Assembly (NCBI GenBank): GCA_015233725.1
Contig: JADFXD010000002.1
Span: 1 to 64,000, forward strand
Source: Nitrospirota bacterium
GTDB taxonomy: Bacteria; Nitrospirota; Thermodesulfovibrionia; Thermodesulfovibrionales; Magnetobacteriaceae
Direction of reading: 5' to 3'
DNA: 64,000 bases
Shown piece after piece: positions 7,997 to 16,424 of the stretch. The notes under the pieces are model-generated. The model did no database searches, was not told where the DNA came from, and was given only the letters and a program-made list of their open reading frames with translations. Within the stretch, counting starts at the first letter, position 1. Each line of letters begins with the position of its first letter. Position numbers and translations under genes: made by a program.

Positions 7997-9970
7997 ATGG
8001 AATTAGAAACTTGTACGTTTTCGTACTGCCAAAGGCCGGAGATGGTCGAGATCGAGACCGATATACTGCTGATCGGCGGCGGAATGGCCAACTGTGGAGC
8101 AGCCTTTGAGGCAGCCCGCTGGGCCACACCAAAGGGCCTAAAGGTAACCCTCGTTGACAAGGCCGCTATGGACAGAAGCGGTGCCGTTGCAATGGGACTC
8201 TCAGCTATCAACACATACATGGGAGAGAACGACCCAGCCAACTACGTAAAATACGTAAAGGGCGACCTTATGGGCATAATCAGAGAGGACCTGGTATATG
8301 ACGTAGGTAGACACGTCGATGACTCCGTACATCTGTTTGAAGAGTGGGGTCTCCCCGTGTGGAAGCGCGCCGATGACGGACACACAATGGACGGCGCACA
8401 GCCTGCCAAGAAACTCTCCGAGGGCGGTAAGCCAGTAAGAAGCGGTAAGTGGCAGATAATGATAAACGGCGAGTCCTACAAGGTCATCGTAGCAGAGGCC
8501 GCCAAGAAGGCGCTCGAATACAACAGACAGGGCACAGGCGTAGCACAGAACCTGTTTGAAAGAGTATTTATAGTTAAGCTATTACCGGATCCCAAGGACG
8601 CCAACAGGGTAGCAGCAGCCGTTGGATTTAGCGTCAGAGAGAACAAGGCATATATATTCAAGGCAAAGTGCATGCTCCTTGCCGCCGGTGGTGCAGTTAA
8701 CTGCTTCAGACCGCGTTCAGTGGCAGAAGGACAGGGCAGGGCATGGTATCCAGTATGGAACGCCGGCTCAACCTACGCAATGGCAGCACAACTGGGCGCA
8801 GAACTCGTCCTGATGGAGAACAGGTTCGTACCTGCAAGGTTTAAGGACGGATACGGCCCGGTTGGCGCATGGTTCTTGTTCTTTAAGGCAAAGGCCACCA
8901 ACGCCCTGGGCGAGGACTACTGCGTAACCCACTTTGAGGCAACAAAGGCCAAGTACGGCAAGTACGCAGACGACCCCCACAAGCTCGGCACCGCCATCAG
9001 AAACCACATGATGATGCTCGATATGAAGGCCGGTAAGGGCCCGATCCTCATGAACACCCACCATGCAATGGCAGAGCTGGCAAAGACCATGGACGCCAAG
9101 CAGATCAAGCACCTTGAGGCCGAGGCATGGGAAGACTTCCTCGATATGTGTATCGGACAGGCCGGTGTATGGGCTGGATGTAATATAGACCCAAGCAAGA
9201 CACCATCAGAGATCATGCCCACAGAGCCATACTTGTTAGGCTCACACGCAGGCTGCGCCGGCATATGGGTAAGCGGACCGGACGACCTGGGCGCACCAAA
9301 AGAATGGAGCTGGGGTTACAACAGGATGTCTACCGTCACGGGGCTATTCACCGCCGGTGATGGCGTAGGCGCCTCAGGACACAAGTTCTCCTCCGGCTCA
9401 CACGCCGAGGGTAGGATCGCGGCCAAGGCAATGGTAGCCTTCTGCCTCGATAACGCAAGCTACAAACCTACACTCTCAAAGTCAGTAGACGAGCTGGCCG
9501 GCGAAATCTACCTGCCCTTTGAGATATACGAAAAGTACAAAAACTACAGCACAGACCCTGCAACCAACCCCTACTATATCAGACCAAAGATGCTTCAGGC
9601 CAGACTCCAGAAGATCATGGACGAGTACGTAGGCGGAATATCCACCTGGTACATGACCAGTAAGACGATGCTCGAAAAGGGCCTCGAACAACTGGTTCTG
9701 CTCAAGGAAGACTCACTCAAGATGGCCGCGGCTGACCTGCACGAGCTAATGAGATGCTGGGAAAACTACCACAGAATATGGGCCGGTGAGTCACACGCAA
9801 GGCACATACTCTTCAGGGAAGACTCCAGATACCCAGGTTACTACTACAGGGGAGACTTCGACCTCGTAGACGATACAAACTGGAAGTGCTTTACCATTTC
9901 CAAGTTCAACAACAAGACACAGCAGTGGGAGCTCTCAAAGAGAGATTATGTACAGCTGATCCCTGACTAA
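7997..9970 (+). CDS. aprA: Adenylylsulfate reductase, alpha subunit
   Basis: A 657-residue FAD subunit of the cytoplasmic APS reductase, interconverting APS and sulfite + AMP. The N-terminus carries the dinucleotide-binding stretch ILLIGGGMANCGAAFEAA (about residues 19-36). Later segments typical of AprA include G-R-A-W-Y-P-V-W-N-A-G-S-T-Y, a flavin-domain G-D-G-V-G-A-S-G-H-K-F-S-S-G-S-H-A-E-G, and R-x-H-I-L-F-R-E-D-S-R-Y-P-G-Y-Y-Y near the C-terminus. Length is normal. A strong aaggaggag site precedes the start. Codon use is biased toward one set, suggesting high expression. Confidence 0.97.
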   Translation: MELETCTFSYCQRPEMVEIETDILLIGGGMANCGAAFEAARWATPKGLKVTLVDKAAMDRSGAVAMGLSAINTYMGENDPANYVKYVKGDLMGIIREDLVYDVGRHVDDSVHLFEEWGLPVWKRADDGHTMDGAQPAKKLSEGGKPVRSGKWQIMINGESYKVIVAEAAKKALEYNRQGTGVAQNLFERVFIVKLLPDPKDANRVAAAVGFSVRENKAYIFKAKCMLLAAGGAVNCFRPRSVAEGQGRAWYPVWNAGSTYAMAAQLGAELVLMENRFVPARFKDGYGPVGAWFLFFKAKATNALGEDYCVTHFEATKAKYGKYADDPHKLGTAIRNHMMMLDMKAGKGPILMNTHHAMAELAKTMDAKQIKHLEAEAWEDFLDMCIGQAGVWAGCNIDPSKTPSEIMPTEPYLLGSHAGCAGIWVSGPDDLGAPKEWSWGYNRMSTVTGLFTAGDGVGASGHKFSSGSHAEGRIAAKAMVAFCLDNASYKPTLSKSVDELAGEIYLPFEIYEKYKNYSTDPATNPYYIRPKMLQARLQKIMDEYVGGISTWYMTSKTMLEKGLEQLVLLKEDSLKMAAADLHELMRCWENYHRIWAGESHARHILFREDSRYPGYYYRGDFDLVDDTNWKCFTISKFNNKTQQWELSKRDYVQLIPD

Positions 9971-9995
9971 GAGAAACGCTGAATAGGGTTATATA

Positions 9996-10106
9996 GATGC
10001 GGTAGAGTGGGTCATTGCCATGACAAGAGGGGGCCATCCGGGAAACAACCCCTCCGGAGGGATACCCTCAATAGTGGCAACGGCCCCTACCGCATCTGCC
10101 ACTATT
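9996..10106 (+). promoter_or_regulatory. Structured leader between aprA and qmoA
   Basis: The 166-bp gap holds two perfect long-range inverted repeats. GATGCGGTAG (9996-10005) pairs with CTACCGCATC (10087-10096). AATAGTGGC (10070-10078) pairs with GCCACTATT (10098-10106). The second helix encloses the 3' strand of the first, so the two can form a pseudoknot or compete. Inside lie a 12-bp palindrome CCCTCCGGAGGG (10050-10061) and a hairpin GTCAT-TGCC-ATGAC. No T-run follows, and the qmoA ribosome-binding site starts about 20 bases later. It could be a cis-regulatory RNA or a processing site; it matches no riboswitch class I can recall. Confidence 0.5.
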
Positions 10107-10136
10107 TACTGTTTTAAGGAAACGCGGAGGATTATT

Positions 10137-11387
10137 ATGTCAGATAAAAAAAGTATCTTGGTGATAGGTGGAGGCATAAGCGGGCTTACCACAGCAATAG
10201 AGGCTGCCGAGGCAGGTTACAACACAATTATAGTGGAAAGAAACCCATATCTTGGTGGACGTGTAGCACAGTTAAACCGTTATTTTCCAAAACTATGTCC
10301 GCCTTACTGCGGATTAGAAATAAATTTCAAGAGAATAAGACAAAACCCCAATATAAAGTTTTATACCATGGCAGAGGTTGACAACGTAAGCGGCACAGAG
10401 GGAAACTTCTCCGTTTCCCTAAAACTCAACCCACGCTTTGTCAACGCCAAGTGCACGGGGTGTAACAAGTGCGTAGAGGTCTGCCCCGTAGAAAGACCTA
10501 ATAGTTTCAACTTCGGGATGGATAAGACAAAGGCTATCTATAGACCCCACGAGATGTCCTTCCCTGTGAAATACGTAATCGATTCAACTGTTTGCCCCGG
10601 TACGCAGTGCAGTAAGTGCGTCGCGGCATGCAAGTATAATGCCATAGATTTGAACATGAAGCCCGAGACCCTGCAGCTTAATGTAGGCAGCATAGTCTAT
10701 GCAACGGGTTGGAACCCCTATGACGCCACAAAGATGGATAACCTGGGATATGGAAAGGTCAAAAACGTCATAACCAACATGATGATGGAGAGAATGGCCG
10801 CCCCCAATGGCCCAACCAAGGGCAAGATATTAAGACCCTCGGACTCCAAGGCCGTTAAATCGGTCGCCTTCGTCCAGTGCGCCGGCTCCAGAGACGAAAA
10901 CCACATGGCACACTGCTCCTCAATCTGCTGCATGGCAACCCTGAAACAGGCAACCTATCTCAGGGAAAGAGACCCCGAAATCAAGGCCGTCATGTACTAC
11001 ATAGACGTCAGGGCACCTGGAAAATATGAGGACTTCCTCAAAAAAATACAGGCCGATAATACAGTGGAGATGATCAAGGGTAAAGTGGCAAAGATAGAAC
11101 AAGACAGCGCAACCGAAGACCCCATCCTCACCGTAGAGGACGTCCTCGGTGGAAAGAAGATCACACAGCAGGTGGATATGGTAGTGCTGGCCACCGGCAT
11201 GGAACCATCAATAAAGGGCAAGGGCATAGGTGTAAAGCTCGATGACAATGGCTTTGTCATAGGCGACGGACAAGGGGCCGGCGTGTATGGAGCCGGAGTG
11301 GCCAAAAATCCCAATGACGTAATGACGTCCCTACAGGATGCTACCGCAATGGCGCTAAAAGGCATCCAGTCAATAGCGAGGAGGTAG
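10137..11387 (+). CDS. qmoA: QmoA, quinone-interacting oxidoreductase subunit A
   Basis: A 416-residue HdrA-like flavoprotein of the QmoABC complex, which links the menaquinone pool to APS reductase. The FAD site is at the N-terminus (ILVIGGGISGLTTAIEAAEAG). Cysteines in L-C-P-P-Y-C-G, C-T-G-C-N-K-C-V-E-V-C-P and C-x(4)-C-S-K-C-x(3)-C indicate iron-sulfur clusters, and C-A-G-S-R-D-E-N-H...C-S-S-I-C-C is the HdrA-type segment. The start is set at the ATG at 10137, preceded by gcggagg. An in-frame ATG at 10020 would place the structured leader in the protein and is rejected. It ends 5 bases before qmoB. Confidence 0.95.
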   Translation: MSDKKSILVIGGGISGLTTAIEAAEAGYNTIIVERNPYLGGRVAQLNRYFPKLCPPYCGLEINFKRIRQNPNIKFYTMAEVDNVSGTEGNFSVSLKLNPRFVNAKCTGCNKCVEVCPVERPNSFNFGMDKTKAIYRPHEMSFPVKYVIDSTVCPGTQCSKCVAACKYNAIDLNMKPETLQLNVGSIVYATGWNPYDATKMDNLGYGKVKNVITNMMMERMAAPNGPTKGKILRPSDSKAVKSVAFVQCAGSRDENHMAHCSSICCMATLKQATYLRERDPEIKAVMYYIDVRAPGKYEDFLKKIQADNTVEMIKGKVAKIEQDSATEDPILTVEDVLGGKKITQQVDMVVLATGMEPSIKGKGIGVKLDDNGFVIGDGQGAGVYGAGVAKNPNDVMTSLQDATAMALKGIQSIARR

Positions 11388-11392
11388 AGACT

Positions 11393-13651
11393 ATGGCTGA
11401 TAATTCAAAGATAGGTGTATATATATGCACGGACTGTGGCATCGGTGAGAGCTTAAGCATTGAAGGCCTCGAAAAGGTGGCCAAGAGTGAACTGCACGTG
11501 CCTGTGTGTAAATCCCATCCATTTCTGTGCAGCGACGATGGGGTACAGGTAATACGCGACGATATAAACAAGGAAGGCGTCAACAAGATAGTCATAGCCG
11601 CCTGCTCGGCAAGGGTCAACACCGACATGTTTGACTTCGACCAATCACTGTATGTGACAGAGCGGGTAAATATCAGAGAGCATGTCGCATGGACCCAACC
11701 GCCAAACACCGAACCAACGCAGGCCATTGCCAACGATAACCTGCGCATGGGCGTAATGCGCATCAGTAAGTCAGAGGCCCCCGTCCCTAATACCACAGAC
11801 GTGGAGCGCACTATCCTGGTCGTCGGAGGCGGTAACGCCGGTTTAACGGCGGCCATTGAGGCAGCATCAGCCGGCTATAAGGCTGTTATCGTAGAAAAAG
11901 CCTCATCGTTGGGCGGCTGGGCAAAGAAAAACTACAAGGGCTACCCCGTAAAACCACCTTTTAACGAACTCCTAGCCCCCTCAATAGACAGCAAGGTAAA
12001 GGCAGTTGAGGGCAATCCTGCCATAAAGGTCTATCTAAACTCAAAGATATTGCAGATAGCGGGCGAACCTGGCATGTTCGATGTCAAGATCGATAATGCC
12101 AAAGGAGAGTCATCATCAGAAGAGACCTTCAGGGTCGGCGCCGTCATTATGGCCACGGGATGGAAACCCTACGACGCCTCACAACTTTCGGCATTCTATG
12201 GCTACGGCAGATACAAAAACGTCGTTACCAACGTGGAGATGGAGGCCATCGCCCTCAAGGGTAAGATCGCAAGACCCTCCGACGGCAAACCAGCCAAGAG
12301 TGTGGTCTTCCTCCAGTGTGCCGGCCAGAGGGATGAAAACCACATCCCCTACTGCTCTGTCGTCTGCTGTAACGTCTCCCTCAAGCAGGCCAAGTACGTC
12401 AGAGAGTCCAACGCCGATGCCGGCGCCTACATCATATACAAGGATATGAGGACCCCCGGGATATATGAGAACTTCTACAAGGCCACCCAGGACGACCCCG
12501 GCATATTCCTGGCCAAGGGCGAGGTGCGCGCCATAGAAGAAGCCCCCGACGGCAGCCTGCTGGTCGATATTGATAATCAGTTGCTGGGCAAGGACATGCG
12601 CATACAGGCAGACATCGTCGTGCTTGCCACTGGCATGGTCTCAAACATGCTCCCCGATGGAATGGCCGTAAACGCCGTCACCCCAGAGTACGTGGGAGAG
12701 CTCATCACTAAAAAGACACAGGATGGCGATATACAGGAGCTTAACATATTCCCGTGGACCCTGAACCTGAAATACAGACAAGGCCCCGAGATGCCGCACC
12801 TCAAGTATGGCTTCCCCGACTCGCACTTCATATGCTTCCCGTATGAGACACGACGCACGGGTATATACGCAGCCGGCGCAGTGAGACATCCGATGGACGG
12901 CCTGCAGTCAACCACCGATGCCACGGGAGCAGCTCTCAAGGCCATCCAGTGCATAGAACTGACGGCCCAGGGCAAGGCGGTACATCCACGGGCAGGCGAT
13001 ACCAGCTTCCCCGAGTTCCGCCTGGAGAGCTGTACGCAGTGTCGCCGATGCACGGTTGAGTGTCCCTTCGGTGTCCTCGATGAGGATGAGAAGGGGACGC
13101 CGCAGGCACATCCATATCGCTGCCGCCGTTGTGGAACCTGTATGGGGGCGTGTCCACAGAGGATCATATCGTTTAGTAACTACAGCGTTGATATGATATC
13201 GGCGATGCTCAAATCACTCGATGTGCCCTCAGAGGGGGAAGAGCCATTTGTCGTGGCGCTCATCTGTGAAAACGACGCATATCCAGCCCTCGATATGGCC
13301 GGTATCAACAGGATGAATCTCAACCCCAATTACCGATTCATATCCCTGAGATGTCTTGGCGGTACGAACCTCGTCTGGGTAACGGACGCCCTGTCGCGCG
13401 GGATCGACGGCCTGATGCTCATCGGCTGCAAGTATGGCGAAAACTACCAGTGTCACTTCATAAAGGGCTCTCAGATGGCCAGCGAACGCCTGAGCAAGGT
13501 TCAGGAGACCCTCGGCAGGTTGAACCTCGAGGCAGAGAGGGTAGAACAGGTACAGTTAGCCATCAACGAGTGGGATCAGTTGCCCAGGATACTTGAAGAT
13601 TTCTCGGAAAAACTGAAAGGGTTTGGACCAAATCCTTTTAAGGGCTTCTAA
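11393..13651 (+). CDS. qmoB: QmoB, quinone-interacting oxidoreductase subunit B
   Basis: A 752-residue HdrA/MvhD fusion. The first part carries an FAD-binding site (TILVVGGGNAGLTAAIEAAS, near residue 140) and the HdrA cysteine segment CAGQRDENHIPYCSVVCC (about 312-329). Near residues 547-590 lie two ferredoxin clusters (C-T-Q-C-R-R-C-T-V-E-C-P and C-R-R-C-G-T-C-M-G-A-C-P), and the C-terminal about 130 residues resemble MvhD/FlpD (L-I-C-E-N-D-A-Y...R-C-L-G-G). It probably relays electrons between QmoA/APS reductase and QmoC, possibly by bifurcation. The gene is tightly spaced between qmoA and qmoC with aggaggt before the start. Confidence 0.95.
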   Translation: MADNSKIGVYICTDCGIGESLSIEGLEKVAKSELHVPVCKSHPFLCSDDGVQVIRDDINKEGVNKIVIAACSARVNTDMFDFDQSLYVTERVNIREHVAWTQPPNTEPTQAIANDNLRMGVMRISKSEAPVPNTTDVERTILVVGGGNAGLTAAIEAASAGYKAVIVEKASSLGGWAKKNYKGYPVKPPFNELLAPSIDSKVKAVEGNPAIKVYLNSKILQIAGEPGMFDVKIDNAKGESSSEETFRVGAVIMATGWKPYDASQLSAFYGYGRYKNVVTNVEMEAIALKGKIARPSDGKPAKSVVFLQCAGQRDENHIPYCSVVCCNVSLKQAKYVRESNADAGAYIIYKDMRTPGIYENFYKATQDDPGIFLAKGEVRAIEEAPDGSLLVDIDNQLLGKDMRIQADIVVLATGMVSNMLPDGMAVNAVTPEYVGELITKKTQDGDIQELNIFPWTLNLKYRQGPEMPHLKYGFPDSHFICFPYETRRTGIYAAGAVRHPMDGLQSTTDATGAALKAIQCIELTAQGKAVHPRAGDTSFPEFRLESCTQCRRCTVECPFGVLDEDEKGTPQAHPYRCRRCGTCMGACPQRIISFSNYSVDMISAMLKSLDVPSEGEEPFVVALICENDAYPALDMAGINRMNLNPNYRFISLRCLGGTNLVWVTDALSRGIDGLMLIGCKYGENYQCHFIKGSQMASERLSKVQETLGRLNLEAERVEQVQLAINEWDQLPRILEDFSEKLKGFGPNPFKGF

Positions 13652-13675
13652 TTTTAAATAAACCAGGAGGTTATT

Positions 13676-14863
13676 ATGGGTGATGGGACAACAGTAGTTA
13701 CGCCCGATGTGGGATTTGTAAGGAGCCTGCAGGAGGCGGGTGCCGACACACTAAAGAGGTGCTATCAGTGCGCAACGTGCTCGGTGGTATGTGAACTGAC
13801 GCCTAAGGATAATCCCTTTCCCCGGAAAGAGATGGTCATGGCTCAATGGGGAATGAAGGATGAACTTGCCAAAGACCCCGACGTCTGGCTCTGTCACAAC
13901 TGCAACGACTGTACAAAATACTGTCCGCGCGGGGCACGTCCCGGGGACGTGTTGTCGGTGCTGAGAAAGACCGCCGTAGCAGAAAACGCCTTTCCACGCT
14001 TTATGGGCACGATAGTGGGAAATCCAGGCCTCATAATCCTGGCGCTGGCCTTTCCGGTTATCCTGTTTGGGATATTTATAGCAATTCGCATGGGTTCAGG
14101 TCAGCCGCTATTTCCTGAAGGGCAGGTGGTGTTTAGCAAGTTCTTCCCGATCCACTATATAGACCCAATATTTATCACGACGGCAACGTTGGTGATGCTC
14201 TCCTTTGTTGTCAGTGTAAGTCGGTTCTGGTGCAGGTTAAACGTGCAGCCCTACAAGCTGTTGGCCTATGGTCAGTTTATGCCGAGCCTTATCGCGACGA
14301 TCAAGGAGATATTCCTTCACACGAAGTTCCAGAAGTGTGACGCCAATAACGAGAGGACGTTGACTCACAGGCTTGTGTTCTTTGGGTTTATCGGGTTGTT
14401 CATAACGACCAACTGGGGGGTATTTAACATATATGTCCTGGGCTGGGACTCTCCGTACTCGCTGACTGACCCTAGGATACTGGCATTGTTTCATGGATCG
14501 AAGGAGCTTGTGTTTCTTTTCTATCTGGCCTTTAAGGTGTTTGGAAATGTCAGTGCCCTGGCGTTGTTGATTGGCGGCGTCATGATCGTATCGAACAGGC
14601 TTAAGGACAAGGGCTTTGTGAGCAAGACCTCGTCGTTTGACTGGTTGTTTGTCGCCATTATACTGATCCTGGCGATAACGGGGTTGTTGTCAGAGATGTT
14701 GAGGCTTGCCGATGTGGCCATCCCGGCGTACACGGTCTATTTTGTGCATCTGGTGTTTGTGTTTTACATCATCGCGTATCTGCCGTTTTCAAAGCTGGCA
14801 CACCTGGTCTACAGGACCGTCGCCATCCTATACTCCAAAATGGCACTTCGCGACGTTATGTAA
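13676..14863 (+). CDS. qmoC: QmoC, membrane cytochrome b subunit
   Basis: A 395-residue fusion of an HdrC-like ferredoxin domain (residues 1-110, clusters C-Y-Q-C-A-T-C-S-V-V-C and C-H-N-C-N-D-C-T-K-Y-C-P) to a NarI/HdrE-like membrane domain with about six hydrophobic helices from residue 117 onward. Histidines in the helices (for example FLHTK, THRLVFFGF, YFVHLVF) are candidate heme b ligands. It anchors QmoABC in the membrane and exchanges electrons with menaquinone. It closes the operon; its TAA is followed immediately by palindromic repeat copy R1, which may act as terminator. Confidence 0.95.
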   Translation: MGDGTTVVTPDVGFVRSLQEAGADTLKRCYQCATCSVVCELTPKDNPFPRKEMVMAQWGMKDELAKDPDVWLCHNCNDCTKYCPRGARPGDVLSVLRKTAVAENAFPRFMGTIVGNPGLIILALAFPVILFGIFIAIRMGSGQPLFPEGQVVFSKFFPIHYIDPIFITTATLVMLSFVVSVSRFWCRLNVQPYKLLAYGQFMPSLIATIKEIFLHTKFQKCDANNERTLTHRLVFFGFIGLFITTNWGVFNIYVLGWDSPYSLTDPRILALFHGSKELVFLFYLAFKVFGNVSALALLIGGVMIVSNRLKDKGFVSKTSSFDWLFVAIILILAITGLLSEMLRLADVAIPAYTVYFVHLVFVFYIIAYLPFSKLAHLVYRTVAILYSKMALRDVM

Positions 14864-14953
14864 GAAAAAACAAGAAAAGAGAAAAGAAAAAGGGGGGCGG
14901 CTGGTTTACCCCCCCCTCGACCCCCCTGCAAGGGGACCAGTCCCCTTGACCCC
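14864..14953 (-). repeat. Modular palindromic repeat, copy R1
   Basis: Begins directly after the qmoC stop with a purine-rich arm (aagaaaag...), then GC-rich module C (ggggggcggctgg...ccccccc), then module A ending in the palindrome aaggggaccagtcccctt and gacccc. Orientation is given relative to the A-to-C forward direction. Other copies are listed as R2-R12. Confidence 0.85.
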
Positions 14954-15025
14954 ATCTATCTCAATCCTTCTCCGAATATAAAATGGGGGGATGTGATTTC
15001 AAAGAAAAGGGAATAAAAAAAAGAA

Positions 15026-15802
15026 ATGTTTGAAGAGTTGGATAAAGATGTATTTGATTTGAATGTGGACAGTGGTTTTCGGTTTGATTGTCACAGGGGG
15101 TTATCGTGTTACAACACGTGTTGTAGTGAGTTGGATATAGTGTTATCGCCTTATGACATAGTGAGGATGAAGAACAGGTTGGGGATAAGTTCCAGTGAGT
15201 TTTTGTTGCGTTACACCAATACGACCATTGCGAAGGAGACGAATCTGCCGTTTATAAAGTTGGGGATGGATGATGCGGGCAAGTGCAGGTTTGTTGTAGA
15301 GGAGGGTTGTTCGATCTATGGGGACAGGCCGTTGGTGTGTCGGTATTATCCGTTGGGATATGGGGTAGCGAAGAAGGGTACGGATGGCGGTCATTTTTAT
15401 TTTCTGATAAAGGAGGATTTTTGCAAGGGTCATTTGCAGGAGAGGGACTGGGTCATACAGCAGTGGAAGAAGGACCTTGAGATTGATCATTACGAGGACA
15501 TGAACAAGGATTGGGTTGATCTGATCCTCAAGAAGAAGTTGTTAAGCAAGGAGAGTGTCCCCGATGACAAGAGCCTGAGGATGTTTTTCATGGGCAGTTA
15601 CGACGTGGATTCGTTTCGGGACTTTGTGTTTAAGAGTGCGTTTTTGAACACGTTTGAGATGGAGGATGAGGAGATCGAGATAATCCGTCAGGATGAGTCG
15701 GAGCTGATGAAGTTTGCCCACCGTTGGTTGCTCTTTGCGCTGTTTAAGTCTCCGACGATGGTGCTCAAGAGAGACGCTGTAAGGGGTAAGTGTCAGATAT
15801 AG
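15026..15802 (+). CDS. YkgJ-family cysteine cluster protein
   Basis: A 258-residue protein with an N-terminal cysteine cluster, C-H-R-G-L-S-C-Y-N-T-C-C, followed by S-P-Y-D-I-V-R-M-K and then C-R-F...G-C-S-I-Y-G-D-R-P-L-V-C-R-Y-Y-P. These are the two conserved parts of the YkgJ (CxxCxxCC) family, thought to bind zinc or an iron-sulfur cluster. The enzymatic role is unknown. The C-terminal half (about residues 150-258) is acidic and less conserved. The gene stands alone between repeat R1 and a toxin-antitoxin cluster. Confidence 0.8.
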   Translation: MFEELDKDVFDLNVDSGFRFDCHRGLSCYNTCCSELDIVLSPYDIVRMKNRLGISSSEFLLRYTNTTIAKETNLPFIKLGMDDAGKCRFVVEEGCSIYGDRPLVCRYYPLGYGVAKKGTDGGHFYFLIKEDFCKGHLQERDWVIQQWKKDLEIDHYEDMNKDWVDLILKKKLLSKESVPDDKSLRMFFMGSYDVDSFRDFVFKSAFLNTFEMEDEEIEIIRQDESELMKFAHRWLLFALFKSPTMVLKRDAVRGKCQI

Positions 15803-15843
15803 GCCATCAGGAAGATATAGACACACCAGAGGGTCAAGAGATT

Positions 15844-15975
15844 ATGGCTACCCTTGAAGCAAAGTCGGCCAAGTCCCTTAAGGGCTTATACAGGGGCTTA
15901 AAGATAGAAGAAGAAGACCTCGATGTTGCAAGAACATCGCTTTTTAGAAATAATTTGGACTCAACCAAATCATGA
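15844..15975 (+). CDS. Small antitoxin-like protein, likely remnant
   Basis: A 43-residue acidic peptide (MATLEAKSAKSLKGLYRG...) starting at the ATG at 15844; an in-frame GTG at 15790 overlaps the upstream gene and would add 18 residues. The segment S-L-K-G-L-Y-R-G-L-K-I-E-E-E-D resembles C-terminal parts of antitoxins that precede PIN-domain toxins, but this is pattern memory rather than a match. Its stop overlaps by ATGA a 14-codon ORF that looks like the truncated start of the partner. No good ribosome-binding site is seen, so it may not be expressed. Confidence 0.4.
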   Translation: MATLEAKSAKSLKGLYRGLKIEEEDLDVARTSLFRNNLDSTKS

Positions 15976-16016
15976 AGCAATATGTTATCATTATAGAACA
16001 AAGGGTTAAGTGTTAG
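15972..16016 (+). pseudogene. Truncated toxin start (PIN-like?)
   Basis: An ATGA-coupled ORF of only 14 residues, MKQYVIIIEQRVKC, directly after the antitoxin-like gene. PIN toxins commonly begin M-K-x-Y-V-I-D-T-H. Here the first six residues fit, and the rest is lost. This suggests a decayed toxin; the evidence is thin. Confidence 0.3.
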
Positions 16017-16056
16017 CATTGCCCCAATAAGGAGGTAATAATCAGGAGGTAGTCGT

Positions 16057-16269
16057 ATGTTGACAGTGACTGACGATAAGAAAGTTAGTGAGATGACGGT
16101 TAAGGAACTTAAAGAGTTGATAATGGAGGTTGTGCAGGAGGCTATAGACCCTGATTTTGGTTATGAGTTGCGGGATGACTTTATCGAATCTCTTAAGGAA
16201 GCAGAGAACGACATAAAAGCTGGTAGGGTCTACACGTTGGATGAGGTGAAGTCCGAATTAGGGTTGTGA
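16057..16269 (+). CDS. Antitoxin-like small acidic protein
   Basis: A 70-residue protein with M-T-V-K-E-L-K-E-L-I-M-E-V-V and a D-P-D-F-G-Y-E-L-R-D-D-F segment. The antitoxin at 38659 has a matching layout (M-T-V-Q-E-L-E-Q-L-I...D-P-D-D-G-L-E-L-T-D-E-L), so both belong to one family of RelE/ParE-type antitoxins. A strong aggaggt site precedes the ATG. The GTG of a short toxin-like ORF overlaps its stop. The toxin appears truncated, leaving this as a likely orphan antitoxin. Confidence 0.65.
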   Translation: MLTVTDDKKVSEMTVKELKELIMEVVQEAIDPDFGYELRDDFIESLKEAENDIKAGRVYTLDEVKSELGL

Positions 16270-16361
16270 AGATTGTCATAACAAGTGCAGCACCCTTCAG
16301 TGAACTGAAATGTTTATTGGGAGGGTTGTTGACCAACTCAATAGACCTGTGGTATGCTTAA
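16266..16361 (+). pseudogene. Truncated RelE/ParE-like toxin
   Basis: A 31-codon ORF starting at a GTG that overlaps the antitoxin stop (GTGA). It begins MKIVITSAAPFSELKCL, a start similar to RelE/ParE toxins (M-K-x-V-I-T-x-x-A...L), but ends after 31 residues where about 85-95 would be expected. It is best read as a broken toxin. Confidence 0.4.
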
Positions 16362-16424
16362 ACATGATTAGAATTACATTAGGTAATAAGAGCTTATAGT
16401 CTATATGCTTTTTGTAGGTTGGGT

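Noticed and set aside
9996..10106. A known riboswitch class (c-di-GMP, SAM, TPP, Moco and others)
   Set aside because: None of the conserved core sequences I know for these classes is present; only the pairing potential is supported.
10020..10136. Longer N-terminus for QmoA
   Set aside because: It would translate the structured leader, has no ribosome-binding site, and QmoA normally begins just before the FAD motif.
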